A stretch of DNA of 64,000 bases from Pyxicephalus adspersus (taxonomy: Eukaryota; Chordata; Amphibia; Anura; Pyxicephalidae), in contig NC_092861.1 in assembly GCF_032062135.1 (NCBI RefSeq), forward strand, positions 124,407,907-124,471,906, read 5' to 3'. Of this stretch, positions 1 to 11,639 are shown piece after piece. The number at the start of each line of letters is the position of its first letter. Position 1 is the first letter of the stretch. Position numbers and translations under genes: made by a program. Below the pieces are notes generated by a model. The model made no database searches. It had not been told where the DNA came from and saw nothing but the letters and a program-made list of their open reading frames with translations.

Positions 1-68
1 TTCATTTTATAGGTTTGTATTTAGCTCTTTTAACATGAAATGGAATGCTCTGGGGAAAGTCACTAGGG

Positions 69-448
69 CAGCATTTCTTAACCCTTTTTTACATGGGTAA
101 CTATTGCAAAAAAACTTTCAGTTCTTCAGGGAACCCTGCTATAATTTCCACATCCACAGCCTACAGTATATTATCATGTTGATCAGTATCAGTGGGAAGA
201 ATGTCACCCTTACAGATCAATGGTGCAGTATTCCCCCCAGAATTTTTTAAGCTGGGTGATGATGGCCCCTGTATTATGTCCCAACTTTGCAAAAACCACC
301 CAAAAACAACCTGTTGGTTGCTGAAAAGTTTAGGGAGCCCCTGGCTAAAACAGAGTGAGGGGAACACTGTAGTTGTCCCTCAAACAAATTGCTCATTGCT
401 CGAGGAACCCTTAGAAACCCCTGCAGGAACCCTAGTTGAGAAACTCTG
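69..448. mobile_element. hAT-like MITE, non-autonomous
   Basis: The ends are inverted: CAGCATTTCTTAACCC on the left and AGTTGAGAAACTCTG on the right. The flanks CACTAGGG (61-68) and CACTATGT (449-456) match at 6 of 8 positions, as expected for an aged 8-bp hAT duplication. Internal text (GTGGGAAGAATG, ACCCTTACAGA, GGAACCC) recurs at 22106-22318, 25040-25172 and 29878-30281, so this is a family. No transposase frame is present. The family name is inferred from termini and duplication length. Confidence 0.7.
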
Positions 449-866
449 CACTATGTGGTAAATGTAGGTTTAACCAACTGGTTGTCCAATGTATTGACCA
501 GATTCTATGTGCACCAGGACAGCTTTAGAATGCGGAGTGTACCTTATGGGTAAACCATTTACGTCTCAGTGTTTTTAGCACAGGGATGCTTACAAACAAT
601 GTGATATGTAACTACAATTATTTACCCATAAAGCACAGATGTTGGTTGTTCTAGAACTGGCATAGATTTGTGGACGTAAGGTCTGTAATATTTATTATGT
701 AATAATATATAACTAAAGGTCATATTTAAATCTGTAATAAGATATTGGTCTATATGTAATGTTTTACTACTTGGAAACGGCACACATTAGCAGATTTTTA
801 TCTAGCTTTAAATGGAAACATTACAAACACAGTATTTTACATTTGTATTTTTTTCTATCTTTGCAG
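449..866 (+). other. 3' part of the B3GNT2 upstream intron with splice acceptor
   Basis: AT-rich noncoding DNA ends in a pyrimidine-rich run and TTTGCAG at 860-866, immediately before the 5'UTR stub and start codon of B3GNT2. The acceptor places the coding frame in a downstream exon, so the promoter and first exon lie to the left of this window. Confidence 0.7.
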
Positions 867-868
867 GT

Positions 869-1042
869 ATGAGAAATGAGTATTGGAAGGAGAAGATTAA
901 AACTGGTGGGGATCTTAATGATGGTAAATTTCTTGATCTACGTCATTGTCGAGGTTTCAAAGAGCGACAGCCAAGACAAAGGAGGAAAAGGACAGGTTAT
1001 TGTACCACAAGGCAAATTTTGGAAAAAATGTGCAGCAAGTAA
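869..1042 (+). other. Out-of-frame upstream ATG overlapping the B3GNT2 start
   Basis: An ATG at 869, seven bases before the B3GNT2 ATG and in another frame, opens 57 codons to a stop at 1042. If the acceptor at 866 is used, this ATG is in the mature mRNA and scanning ribosomes meet it first. The peptide resembles nothing I recognise. Any role would be translational damping of B3GNT2, which is inference. Confidence 0.45.
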
Positions 1043-2069
1043 TGCTTATTGGAATAGGGAGCAGCAAAAGCTGGACAGATTGTATAATCCAATACTTAAC
1101 TTGCTTAACAATGTTACAGTGGAGGAGATGGTGGCTATCAATGCAAGTCTGCTGAACTCCTGTGAAATGGACACAAATATACCATCAGAAATAAAAGACT
1201 TTGACAGCTTGCCAGACCGATTTAAGGACTTCCTTTTTTATTTAAGATGTAAGAATTATTCCCTGGTTTTGGACCAGCCAACGAAGTGCAAGGAAAAGCC
1301 TTTTCTGCTACTGGCAATTAAGTCCCTGTCGCCACAGTTTGATAGAAGACAAGCCATACGGGAATCCTGGGGGAAGGAAATAAAAGTAAACAACATGACC
1401 GTTGTGAGGGTGTTTCTTCTTGGAGATACCCCAACTGAGGACAATCACCCAGATCTTTCAAATCTGATTAAATATGAAAGTGAATTGTACAAGGATATCC
1501 TCCTCTGGAATTATAGGGATACTTTCTTTAACTTGACTCTTAAAGAAGTTCTCTTCCTGAAGTGGGTAAGCCATTCTTGTGCAGATGTCCAGTTCATCTT
1601 TAAAGGAGATGATGACGTTTTTGTGAATACCCATCAGATCCTGGATTACTTGAAGATGTTATCGGCAGAAAAAGCCAAAGATCTATTTATCGGGGATGTG
1701 ATCAAAGATGCTGGACCTCACAGGGACAAGAAGCTTAAGTACTACATTCCTGAGAGCCTTTATGAAGGCTCCTACCCACCGTATGCTGGGGGTGGTGGCT
1801 TCCTGTACTCTGGCAATTTGGCGTTAAGACTTTATAACGCCACTTCTAAGGTCCTCCTTTATCCCATCGATGATGTATATACTGGAATGTGCCTTGAAAA
1901 ACTTGGACTAGCTCCAGAGAAACACAAAGGGTTCAAGACCTTCGATATAGAGGAGAAGCATAGGAATAACATTTGCGCCTATTCTGATTTAATTTTAGTC
2001 CATCCCAGGAAGCCTCAAGAAATGATAAAGATCTGGTCACAATTACAAGACTCTGGTTTAAACTGTTAA
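876..2069 (+). CDS. B3GNT2: N-acetyllactosaminide beta-1,3-N-acetylglucosaminyltransferase 2
   Basis: This is a single-exon reading frame of 397 residues, the same length as the human protein as I remember it, and it aligns with it end to end. It is a type II Golgi enzyme: a basic N-terminus (GRRR) precedes one membrane helix at about residues 10-28. A stem and a family-31 glycosyltransferase domain follow. Visible motifs are AIRESWG (140-146), the metal-binding acidic triplet in FKGDDDVFVN (Asp245-247), the glycine-rich PPYAGGGGFLYS (301-312) and DDVYTGMC (332-339), whose second Asp is the expected catalytic base. The family adds GlcNAc beta-1,3 to galactose to extend poly-N-acetyllactosamine chains. 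Several N-glycosylation sequons (NVT, NAS, NYS, NMT, NLT, NAT) are present. No stop or frameshift is seen. The start was chosen because the N-terminal residues MSIGRRR match the family. The gene is probably functional. Confidence 0.97.
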   Translation: MSIGRRRLKLVGILMMVNFLIYVIVEVSKSDSQDKGGKGQVIVPQGKFWKKCAASNAYWNREQQKLDRLYNPILNLLNNVTVEEMVAINASLLNSCEMDTNIPSEIKDFDSLPDRFKDFLFYLRCKNYSLVLDQPTKCKEKPFLLLAIKSLSPQFDRRQAIRESWGKEIKVNNMTVVRVFLLGDTPTEDNHPDLSNLIKYESELYKDILLWNYRDTFFNLTLKEVLFLKWVSHSCADVQFIFKGDDDVFVNTHQILDYLKMLSAEKAKDLFIGDVIKDAGPHRDKKLKYYIPESLYEGSYPPYAGGGGFLYSGNLALRLYNATSKVLLYPIDDVYTGMCLEKLGLAPEKHKGFKTFDIEEKHRNNICAYSDLILVHPRKPQEMIKIWSQLQDSGLNC

Positions 2070-2303
2070 GATGAGGGGTGCAGGCGTTGGGCCTTACTGA
2101 AGGATTTCTCATTTTGCACTGCTAATGTTGTGAGAGCTTGTGCTAGTAGTACATGTCTTTGTCACACAGAATGTTTCCAAAGACTTTGTATGCTTTGTGA
2201 CTCCGGAGTCTATGCTTAACCTGAAGTCTGTTAATGTTTATGGTTTTATCTAAGTTTTTATTTTTGTTCTTGAAGCAGTCTTAACTTATGGTTAAAAAAT
2301 AAA
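2070..2303 (+). other. Proximal 3'UTR and polyadenylation signal of B3GNT2
   Basis: After the TAA stop, 228 bases of AT-rich sequence lead to AATAAA at 2298-2303. A second AATAAA lies at 2579-2584, and another plausible distal signal is at 7887-7892. Which site is used cannot be told from sequence alone. Longer B3GNT2 3'UTR isoforms are possible. Confidence 0.55.
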
Positions 2304-4033
2304 TGTCTAATCAGGATTTCCAGAAAGCTTTTAAATACGCACATATCCATTTATGGATACTTATATTTAAATGTATAGTACCTCCATTATATTGGAATAA
2401 CAGGTTTGTCATGTTATGTAATTTTCATGCAGAAATGGCGCCCAAACTGGCCATATGTCGATCTATGTATTTATTAACAAAAAGCTCCAAGATAGGGGTC
2501 TTTAGCTTACTGGTAGTTGCTGAACTTTTTGTAGCAGATTTTTTGTTTTGTTTTTTTTACAATCACAATCCACCATAAAATAAACTTAACATACAGCCAG
2601 CCATAATGAACTTTCTCTACAAAAATGCCAGCTGCTTGGTTGTAATTACAATCAACCTGCTGTAATTTCTAAAGTTAGTGACCCGGGAAAAAAGTATGCC
2701 CACAAGGACTTTTTGGATCTGCTTAGTAGTTATGGTCCAATGAGTTAATATCGAAGCCTCTCTGTTCTCTACCATGGCCAGGCAACATGCATTGGAGGAG
2801 GCCGGAAAATGGCAGCGACCAGGGTTCATTTATTGCAAGTTTGCTTTATATATTTCTTTTTAGTAAATGTATCCTCCCAAACACCATCCTAAAGTGCCTG
2901 AACTTATCACTGTCTGAGCTACAGAACCAGCTCGTGCTTGGTATAGAAAACACTAAATGATATGATTTTCTTTTGGTGTCCCTGCAGCAGAGTTATACTG
3001 TGTAGATTTGGACTATATAGGGACCATGACTTTAAATGACAGGTAAGCCAAGAGTTAAAGGCTTTTCTCCCAATTTACACATTTCCCTGAATGCCTGGTA
3101 ATATATTATCATGAACCAAGAGCAAGTTGCCTATTGGCAGCCTGTTTCCTAACTCTATTTGTGATTATCGTAACCTTATTGTAAAACATTAAGTCTGTTT
3201 AGTTCTGTCAGTATATTACAAGAGTAGAGGTTATCTGGGAGGACTTGTACCTGTTGTGTAAGAAGTTACCTTGGTTTTTTTCCACTCTTGTAAAAGCACA
3301 ACATGCTGTTTGAAAAACACAACTAGTATCTTTGTACAGCATTGCAGTAGGGTGTATATTATCCACAAGTAGCACTGTATGCATTTTTTTTCAGAGATAT
3401 TTTCTAGGAATTAAAGATTTAAATGTCAGGACTATTGGAACTTGGTTTGCAATGTGCATGCCTCTTATCTAGAGTGTAGGAAAATGGGTATACATCAAAT
3501 TTGTGGCAGGATCACGTTTCAGTTCTTCACTAGTGGCCTTTATGTGTACCTGTCAAAATATTGTTTGAGAGATGTTAAAACAGATTATTATATACTCTAG
3601 TGACCTGTATACCTGCTTTTGAAGGAAGTTCACAGTCAAGTTCACCTCGCCTCAGTACCCAGAAGTCTACAAGCTAAGTGTTAAATCTAATCCATCCATT
3701 GTTGCTAACTTTCCCTGCTGTTTACAGAGATCAAATAGTCATTTTTATATTCCATGCTGTGTTGTAACCTCTAATCACATGTGTAGAACACAAAAGCTCC
3801 TCTATTTTGTAGGATTACAAGTATTGATAAAAGAATTAGGGCAAATTAGGTGAGATCTTCAAGTAGGAACTATAGACTTTAAATACCCAGTGGCATTTTG
3901 GCTTTTCTGTGAGTACCCCATAGTTGACAAATGCCAAAACTAGCTGGTTTGGAAGTTTGACATTTAATGTCTGGCATCTTTATTCCTTTTATTATGGCAC
4001 AGTGCTAAAGAAAGGACAGAGGGCGTTCTAGAG
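2304..4033. other. Noncoding, possibly extended B3GNT2 3'UTR
   Basis: AT-rich sequence with frequent stops in all frames. The short open frames have no domain or splice context. It contains the second AATAAA (2579-2584). Nothing else was recognised. Confidence 0.5.
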
Positions 4034-4287
4034 CAGCGGTTGCCAACCGCGGACCACGTCCCCTGTACAAATCCTTGGCTCAGGGAAGTGGGTGGGGTGT
4101 CTCTGGACACAACCCACCTACTCTCCCATCCCAGTCTCAGATCTGCGATGGGAGAGTGGATGGGGTATGGCATCATGATGTCACTATGGGGGAGGTTTCT
4201 CCCCCCTTAACTGACACTGGGGTCCATGTGCGGTCCGGAGCTGGAAATTTTAGTGGTCCGCAGGTTCAAAAAGGTTGTCGACCACTG
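4034..4287. mobile_element. hAT-like MITE with perfect 8-bp target duplication
   Basis: The termini CAGCGGTTGCCAACC and GGTTGTCGACCACTG are inverted with few mismatches. The flanking octamers at 4026-4033 and 4288-4295 are both TTCTAGAG, an exact 8-bp duplication. The interior is GC-rich and noncoding. Part of it (about 4080-4195) resembles 22780-22925. The exact duplication suggests a relatively young insertion. Confidence 0.85.
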
Positions 4288-6017
4288 TTCTAGAGAAGGC
4301 GGACTACCCCAACCGAACGTTAAGGTGGAACTACACTAATAAAACTGGCACTAGATATTTTAAAATGTGTCTAAAATCTTGGAAATGTACCTAAAGCTGC
4401 TCTTTTGCCAATAGCTGGCTAAGTGTTTTTTTTTTTTTGGGAAAAGGGGAGTTCCAAAACCTAATAATTCTTTGAGTAACCAATGGGAAAAGCCGATTCA
4501 AGGTATTACCTGCAGCAAGTAAAGTTTTCAAGGTGTTTTGCCACATATTGAGAAATAGATAAATATATATGTATATAGGTAATTTCCTCATCTCACTGTG
4601 GCAGGCAGCTTTTCCATCCTCCTTCTTTAGGGAATCTATTCTCTATATAATATCAGATTTATGCAGCAGGTCGTAGAGGTATATGACCATTGAATTGGAA
4701 TTTTTGTTTGGTGACGAATCTTGACAAGAGGTACCAGGATCTATTTTTTATGTCCATTGGTACTATTACAAGCAAAAATCCACTTTTATTGGTCACATCC
4801 TTCAAAATAACTATATTCCTATTCTGTGCATTTTTTATGACATCTTCACCTGTGGGCTTCAGTGATGTTGAGCTTCGGAGGTGCCTGTTGTGTGTGTTAA
4901 AAAACAAAACAAAAAAAACACAAAAATGTTTTAGTGAAAGGGGTTGTCCACAAATTTACATGGACCTATGGATGGGCTTTCCTTTACATATTTAATAAAG
5001 TCTGTAGTGAGCGCACATGGGAAGAGTGTTGCCAACTTGAATGCTTTTTCCAAAAAGGCTGAGCAATCCCTGGTAAATAAGTGAGGATATCATCTGGATC
5101 TTACAGTTTACATAATATGCTGTTGGAAACCTGCTTAGAATAGGAAGAGGCCTCAAATGAAAAGTGTAATGAACCATTTAGGGGGAACATTTAGAGAAAA
5201 AATTAAGGTAAATGTGTATGTTTTCAAGGAGATGTTACAAATGTCATGGAAACCCTTGTGATCTTTGTACACCTAAATAATCCCACTTTGTGCTTAGTCT
5301 GCAAACAAACTTTGTAAGCATGAAGACTGCAATGAAAATAGAAGTTTTCAATAACTGCACTGAAACTTCTCAACTGAACTCTTGTATGCACAAAAGTTGT
5401 TTATAAAGGGGAGTGGATACCACTATGCACTGTTTGATCTCCAATGTTTAGTCTTTACTGTTCTTCCGTTTTGCACCTCATTCATAAAAAATGGAGCCTG
5501 TGCTGCGGATTTCACACTCATTCAAAGATGACAGCCCATATAACCAGGCTCTCCTTCTGGGTTCGTATCAATCTCTACAATGTAAATGTTTCTTGGTTCA
5601 GAACTCATAAGCACATTTGTATAGCACACCACTTTTTTTTAAACATTGGTATGTGCACAATAAGGCAATGCCACTGCTTTCTTATTTGGCCCATGTGCAG
5701 GCATTTTCTCTATTGTAGAAGTAATAGGTGTTCATTCTGCAATAACATAAACGTACCTATCTGTGCACAATTAAGTACACTCGCCACTTCTCACTCAGTT
5801 GTGGTTGCCAACATCTAATATTGTTTCCCTGCTTGTACTTTTAATTTGCAAATTATAGTTCTTTTCTATAGTACTTTTAAAGAATACTTCTTTAAAGTAT
5901 TAAATGGGATTGGTTGGTCCACACTCTCTCATTTTCAATAGTCCTTTTCTATCTTTATTTTATTATCAAGGAACTAGAGAGCCTCAATGTAGAGTAGGGC
6001 AACTATTATTTTTAGCC
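4288..6017. other. Noncoding DNA, no gene seen
   Basis: AT-rich sequence with homopolymer runs. Open frames of 101 and 124 codons (4690-4995, 5444-5818) lack domains, a coding-like residue mix and splice context. No repeat family was recognised. Confidence 0.45.
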
Positions 6018-6305
6018 AGTATTTATATAGCGCTGACATATTATGCAGCACTGTACAAAGTCCATAGTTATGTCACTAGCTGTCCCTCAAAGAGGCTAAC
6101 AATGCCCCTACCACAGTCATCACTACAGTCTAAGGTCATTTTTGGGTTAGGCCAATAACCTAATTGGACGTTTTTTGGATGTGAGAGGAAAACCCACACA
6201 AACACTAGGGGAACATGCAAAGCTCAATGCAGAAAGTGCCCGGATAGAGTTTCGAACCTTGGACGCAGCCCTGCGAAGGCCAGAGTGCGAGCCACTGTGC
6301 CCCCT
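6018..6305 (-). mobile_element. tRNA-type SINE, reverse orientation
   Basis: Read on the minus strand, it begins near a tRNA-like head (GGCACAGTGGCTCGCA, then GTTCGAAAC, a degenerate B box). It runs through the segment GAGCTTTGCATGTTCC and ends with a tail complementary to TATATAGCGC. It is the same family as the + strand copy at 47799-48529. Divergence is moderate and no target duplication was resolved. Confidence 0.75.
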
Positions 6306-7064
6306 ATTGAAAAAGAGTCCTTTATTTTTCTGATGCTGCTTTGCACATCATCGCTTAAAAAGTTAAAATCATTTTTTTTTTAAAAAAAAATACATCCTGT
6401 GTTTGATAAAAATGCCGGCATTACTTACATTTTTTTTTTCTGTTGTGCTGATGATGGAAAAAAACCTTACAAATGTTGTTCTCCATATTCTGGATTTTTT
6501 GTATATTGTAACATAAGCTATAAATTATAATACTGTAGTATATGGGGGTATTATACTGTGTATCCTGGTCCATGTTTAAACTTTCACATCTTCCAAACTA
6601 TCTGTTCTTTTCTGTAGTAGTCTTTATTTCCTGTAAGTGTTTTACAACTACTGAAATCTTTTAAACCACCAAATTTGTCATTAACAAACAATTTTTTAAG
6701 CTAGTCCGTTTATATGAAGCTCTGTTTTAGTTTTGTTTGTTTTTTTTTTTGTTATATTATTGCTGGATGTTTTGTGAAGAAGCGGTTTTGAAACTTGAAG
6801 GATTTGGAGTTTAATTTTGATGCCTTCCAATCCCTATAATCTTTGTAGTGGGTCCTGTATTCAGTGTAAGGTTCCATTTGCACTATTGTACTGCACTGCC
6901 ATGAATATTTATGCAATATAGTGCATTGTAGTGTGCTGCATTACAAAAAAATACTGTATGTAGCACACTACAACAAAAATTATTAGGCTGCCTCAATGCA
7001 TTGTATATCAGCATTCAGTGTAACACACATTGATGTAGCACAAAATTGTAAGAAGGACCTGTCT

Positions 7065-7097
<33 letters not shown>

Positions 7098-8617
7098 TCT
7101 AAATGTGTAAAAACACTACATGTGTCATGTTTCTGGTGTTTAGAACAGCCCTGCCTGCTGAAAGTTTTGGTACATCTCACTTTGGCTCCTTTGTGATATC
7201 TTCAAAGGCTTTTATATTAGAAAGCAATGTCCTTTATGCACCATCACAGAAAGTGCACAACCTATTGTGGACCAGGCAGGCAGTTGCATGTCCGTAAATG
7301 AGAAATGCCAGATGTACCTGTACAGAAGGGAGTAAATATCTCATGATACATGCCCAAAACACCACTTTAACGAAGAGGAATCCTTTTCTGAACCTTCTTC
7401 AGAAAACCAACATTTTGAAAACATTGCATTTATTGGTTTTCTATCCACCATCAATGCCCTTTACAGAACATAGTAGGGGAAAAGGGTTGCTTAAAAAACA
7501 TCGAACACAGCTGGAGAAACAAGAGATTGTCACTCCTGGAAGAGTTGTTTTCTGAGGAAACTTTTGTTTTTCGCCATGATTCTTCTCGCCCACTAATGTA
7601 GAACTAACGTGGGTTCAGTGGCATGGGCAGTGGAAGGAGGTATTTATTTACACCCTTCTGTTCAGGTACATCTGGCATTTAACATTTAAATCGTGACACA
7701 TGTTATTTCTCTATTTATTGGTGCCCATATTTCTATTTATTGAAATGTAAAAAAACAAAATTGTTTTATAAATCTGTGTATTCAACACATTGTTTGTACA
7801 CAATGTTTTCGGTTAACTATTTAAAAGCATTTTTTTTTGTTGTTTTTTTGTTTTTAATTAGCTGTAATTTGAGTTTGAACGTAGTCAATAAAAATCATTA
7901 TTACTTAGCAATGTGAACTGTATATGGTAATTACAGTGTTTCAGGAGAAAGATTATTGCTCTCATTGGATTTATTGGTAGGACAAAATAAATTTTGGTAT
8001 TGCAAAAGTGAGGGTGGTTAATGAAATACATCCAAGCAGAGGGTTAAATTAAAATTTAAAAGGATTGTAGAGTCTGTCCAGGTATGTCCACTGTTTCTTA
8101 TTTTTATATTTCTCTGTGTACTAAAAAAATACCAGTTCTGTTAAAAAAAAAAAAAAAAATCTTTCCATAGTAGTTTTCTGTGCTCTCCTGCATTCCTATT
8201 TGGTAGCATTGTTTCCTTTTATTATGGCACACAGAATCCACCTCTATGTTGTGGAGAAGAGGATAGGAGTATACCGGTACCTGGTACCTATATCATAGAT
8301 ACAGCATGTTAAGTAAATGTTGTCATTCAAGGACAGAAAGTGTTACTAGCTCAAAAAAACAAACAAAAAACAGCAAATTAGGGCCCCCAACAATGCAACT
8401 ATTACATCTAAAGCCTAGAAACTCACAATAATTTAGTTTTCTTCTTGCATTTAATATTAAGTATATCTAAAACTTTCCACTAAATATTGAGGTAAAGTGA
8501 AAGAACATATAAAGTTTTTCAAGTGCTTCCCTGAGACAATATCTTAAGGTACATATTCTTTAGATGTGGGACAGAGGTTGCACATTTGCCAACTTCTATT
8601 AAAAGCTGGACAAATTG
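6306..8617. other. T-rich noncoding DNA
   Basis: Many A and T homopolymers and no supported coding sequence. It includes a CA repeat (7067-7095) and an AATAAA at 7887-7892 that could end a long B3GNT2 3'UTR. No further repeat family was recognised. Confidence 0.45.
7067..7095. repeat. (CA)n microsatellite
   Basis: Fourteen and a half uninterrupted CA units. Frames crossing it in either direction are artefacts of the repeat. Confidence 0.95.
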
Positions 8618-8880
8618 TTAAAGCGGAACTAAAGCTGCGGCACTTGCCTATCCTTGCATAAACATCTTCCCTTCTGCCCAGAGATGATCATCAGCCATTT
8701 GATTGACCGTGCTGGGGTGATGTTCATCCCTGGAACGTGCAGGGGAAGCTGGGATTGTTGAGTTTCCCTGGCAATTAAAGCTAACCCTGCACACACAACT
8801 CAGCTTTTATCATGTATTCCCAGCTCGGTCAGGCAAATAGGAGGTGTTATTGCAGAAGGGACATTTTTCCTTTTGTTAAG
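8618..8880. mobile_element. Fragment of a TTAA-flanked MITE
   Basis: It starts TTAAAGCGGAACTAAAGC, nearly the end sequence of the element at 55797-56321 (right end read in reverse: TTAAAGCGTACCTAAACT). No matching right terminus was found, so the right boundary is approximate. Terminus plus TTAA suggests a Kolobok- or piggyBac-type origin, which is inference. Confidence 0.4.
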
Positions 8881-9280
8881 AACCACCTGTCTGATCTTTT
8901 ATTTTGTAAAGAGGGACTTGCGTGCTATAGGTGGATCCCATTCACTAGTTATACTTTTATGTGGTAGTTTCTCACAATCAGGACACCTTTATAGAGCTTC
9001 CTACTAATGAAAGCCAAGCTAAAACAAGTATGTAGGCTATGCTACTGTATACTTTACTGTGCTACTGTATACCATTGCTACCTGGACTACTCCTTCCTTG
9101 CATGATGATTAATACTACAACATCAGATGCTTCCATTGTATGTTCTGTAAGCCTGCCCAAATGTCTCCCCTTCCATCTCCTTGTACTTGAAATATGTTTG
9201 GGTGGCAGCACTGGGTTATTCAATAAAGACAGATTGTATTGCAGTTCTGGCAGACTCTTCTTTGGCCAGATTTCTGGTAA

Positions 9281-9328
9281 CACACACACACACACACACA
9301 CACCCCCCCACACACCCCCACACACCCC
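9281..9328. repeat. (CA)n microsatellite grading into CACACCCC
   Basis: A pure CA run followed by degenerate CA/C-rich units. It explains the His/Thr/Pro-rich and Cys/Val-rich frames crossing it. Confidence 0.9.
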
Positions 9329-9351
9329 TGTAGATCAACTAACATAGTGGG

Positions 9352-9407
9352 AAATATCTTTGTAATATGTTGGCGCTATATAAATCCTGTATAATAATAA
9401 TAATATG
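9352..9407 (+). mobile_element. 3' tail of the anuran SINE
   Basis: TTGGCGCTATATAAATCCTG followed by TAA repeats. The same tail occurs at 17700-17787, 24903-24966, 30950-31056, 58197-58279 and 62058-62160. Only the tail is recognisable here. Confidence 0.6.
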
Positions 9408-11639
9408 GGGGAGCCTTAAAGTGTTCTTGTGTTTTAATATGCAACAACACGTACTAATGGCAGGGCTCCAGGAACAGCATGGATTTTAAAGTAATTATTT
9501 TGTCCCAGAACTGTTATGCCAATATCCCAAGAGAAACTGTTTCTATGTCTTTTATAAACAGAGCTCTGACATTTATATCAGTCCTAGTGTTTGGGCAAAA
9601 ACAGAAAACTAGTGAGATCTCCACCTAAATATTTCAGCTGCTTTTAATGAAAAATAAGATTATGAAATGGGTCGGTTCAAAATTTTTATTTTCATAGCTA
9701 GAGCCTATTAACAAAAACTCTCCTATTTCTGTATAAAAGCAGTGCTGATAATTGGAACGGAAACATGGCAAAACTCTGAAACTGTAACTGGGGGGAATCT
9801 CACAGCTGACTGATAACTATATCAGAGACCATAAACATGTATGGTGAATTCTGAAAATGAATGTAGGCCATTCATATGTCTCTAACTCAAACACACTGGT
9901 ACAGGCTGTGCTTGTACACATTTAATACACAAACATTGCAGTATGTCATAATTCACATCAAAGCAGACCAGGCATTATTTATTACATCATACCTTCCCTA
10001 TCCTCTGGAAAAATACCACGTTATAGCTGGAAACAGACAAAGTAAATCTAGAAATGTGGATACATTTGTTGGTACCCCTCTATGAATAAAGAAACTGTCT
10101 TTAGAATAAATTTAAATTAACAAAGTTATTGGAATACATATCTGTTTATTTTGTATTTAACAGTTTTGATTTAACAATATCAAGAATGTTATGAGTCAGT
10201 TTATGGATACCACTTTTCATACGAACAAAGTAGCCACAAAAAAGCAAGACTTTTTAGGTACTCTACCAATCAATACAAAGTCAGTACATAAGACTCTAAT
10301 AAACAAATACCAATGGTGCTTAGCCAATTAAGATTTTGTCCATAACAAACTAGAATCTGTGTCCTTTAATTAACCAATATGCAAAAAAGACTATTCCAAT
10401 ATGCAAAACAGAATATTCCAAATAAAAACAAAGTGCATGGACACAAATTATAGGACCCTGAACCCAATAATTTGTTTCACATCATTTAGAAGTAATCATT
10501 GAAGTAGTTACTATAGTTCTCTGTAAGACTTCTGTCATATTAACAATGTTTGTTCAAGGTTTTATACAAACAATAATTGTAGTAATGAACAGATATTGAT
10601 CCATATTATTATGTTCAAGGTTGTGATAGTATGTGCGTTAGGCATGTGTTAACAGGTGTATTATTAAGTATGAACATGGGTTTTCATGGTCGGTGTTTAT
10701 CGGACTGCGTAAATGTTGAGTTAAAGTATATTAGTAGAGAGTAGACCTTACTGGTTACCAAACAGGTTACTTCATAACATAGACAAAGTTTTCTTGAAAG
10801 GAAAAAGGGATCCAAGGTATTAAAGGGGTAAAATAAAGTCGGATGAAATCATCAATTCAGGGATTGAAAACTAATATCTCATATTATTGCTATTTTAATT
10901 GGAAATAAATAAGTTTAAAAGTATCCTTTAAATTGGAAATATTGGTTGAATCCAATAAGGGGTATAATTGCAAATAGACATTCCTAAGTCTAATAAGGAG
11001 CCCCGTTGTCGGTAAGTGAATATTAGATGAGATTATCAACAGCAGTAAGGACAATTTTTATTATTTTTGTTTTTTTTAAAATTGAACAGTTTTAGATAAT
11101 GGTTGTTCCTATTAATTGCTACAAATTATACTATATAATCAACATTTATATGTTTCAAAGGTCACATCTTAAACATTTATCAAATTTAGATAAACCCAAA
11201 TGGATATTTAAAAAAAAATAGGCTGAAACCAAAACTCCAGAAGTCAAATTATACTCAAGAAAACAAATTATACTTAATAATACAAGGTATGTATATGTAA
11301 TGATATAGCCATTGATAATACTTTGTATATATAGTATATTGATATTATCATCATACACATATTTGCCGTTTTTTCACAAAAGAATGGTAATTATTAAACC
11401 ATAAAGAATCATAGAATAAGATACCATGATGTTGTACAGATAATAATCATAAGCATGTGATTATCAAACCATGGAAAATTCATAGAATAAGATACCGTAA
11501 TGTGGTACAGATACTAATTAGAAGCATTTTACTGGGATGATGCTAGAAGGCCATATATGCGGGTGGGTAGGGGAAAATTGGTTTATAAAAGAATGTCATG
11601 TTTGGTTATCCTAGCTTTATCCAGGTATTATTAGGTAGT
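9408..11639. other. AT-rich noncoding DNA
   Basis: Very AT-rich with no gene, splice structure or named repeat that I can support. It may include the 3' untranslated part of the Penelope-like element to its right. Confidence 0.4.

Noticed and set aside
5444..5818. 124-codon open frame
   Set aside because: Cys/His-rich by composition but with no recognisable zinc-finger spacing and no homology that I know.
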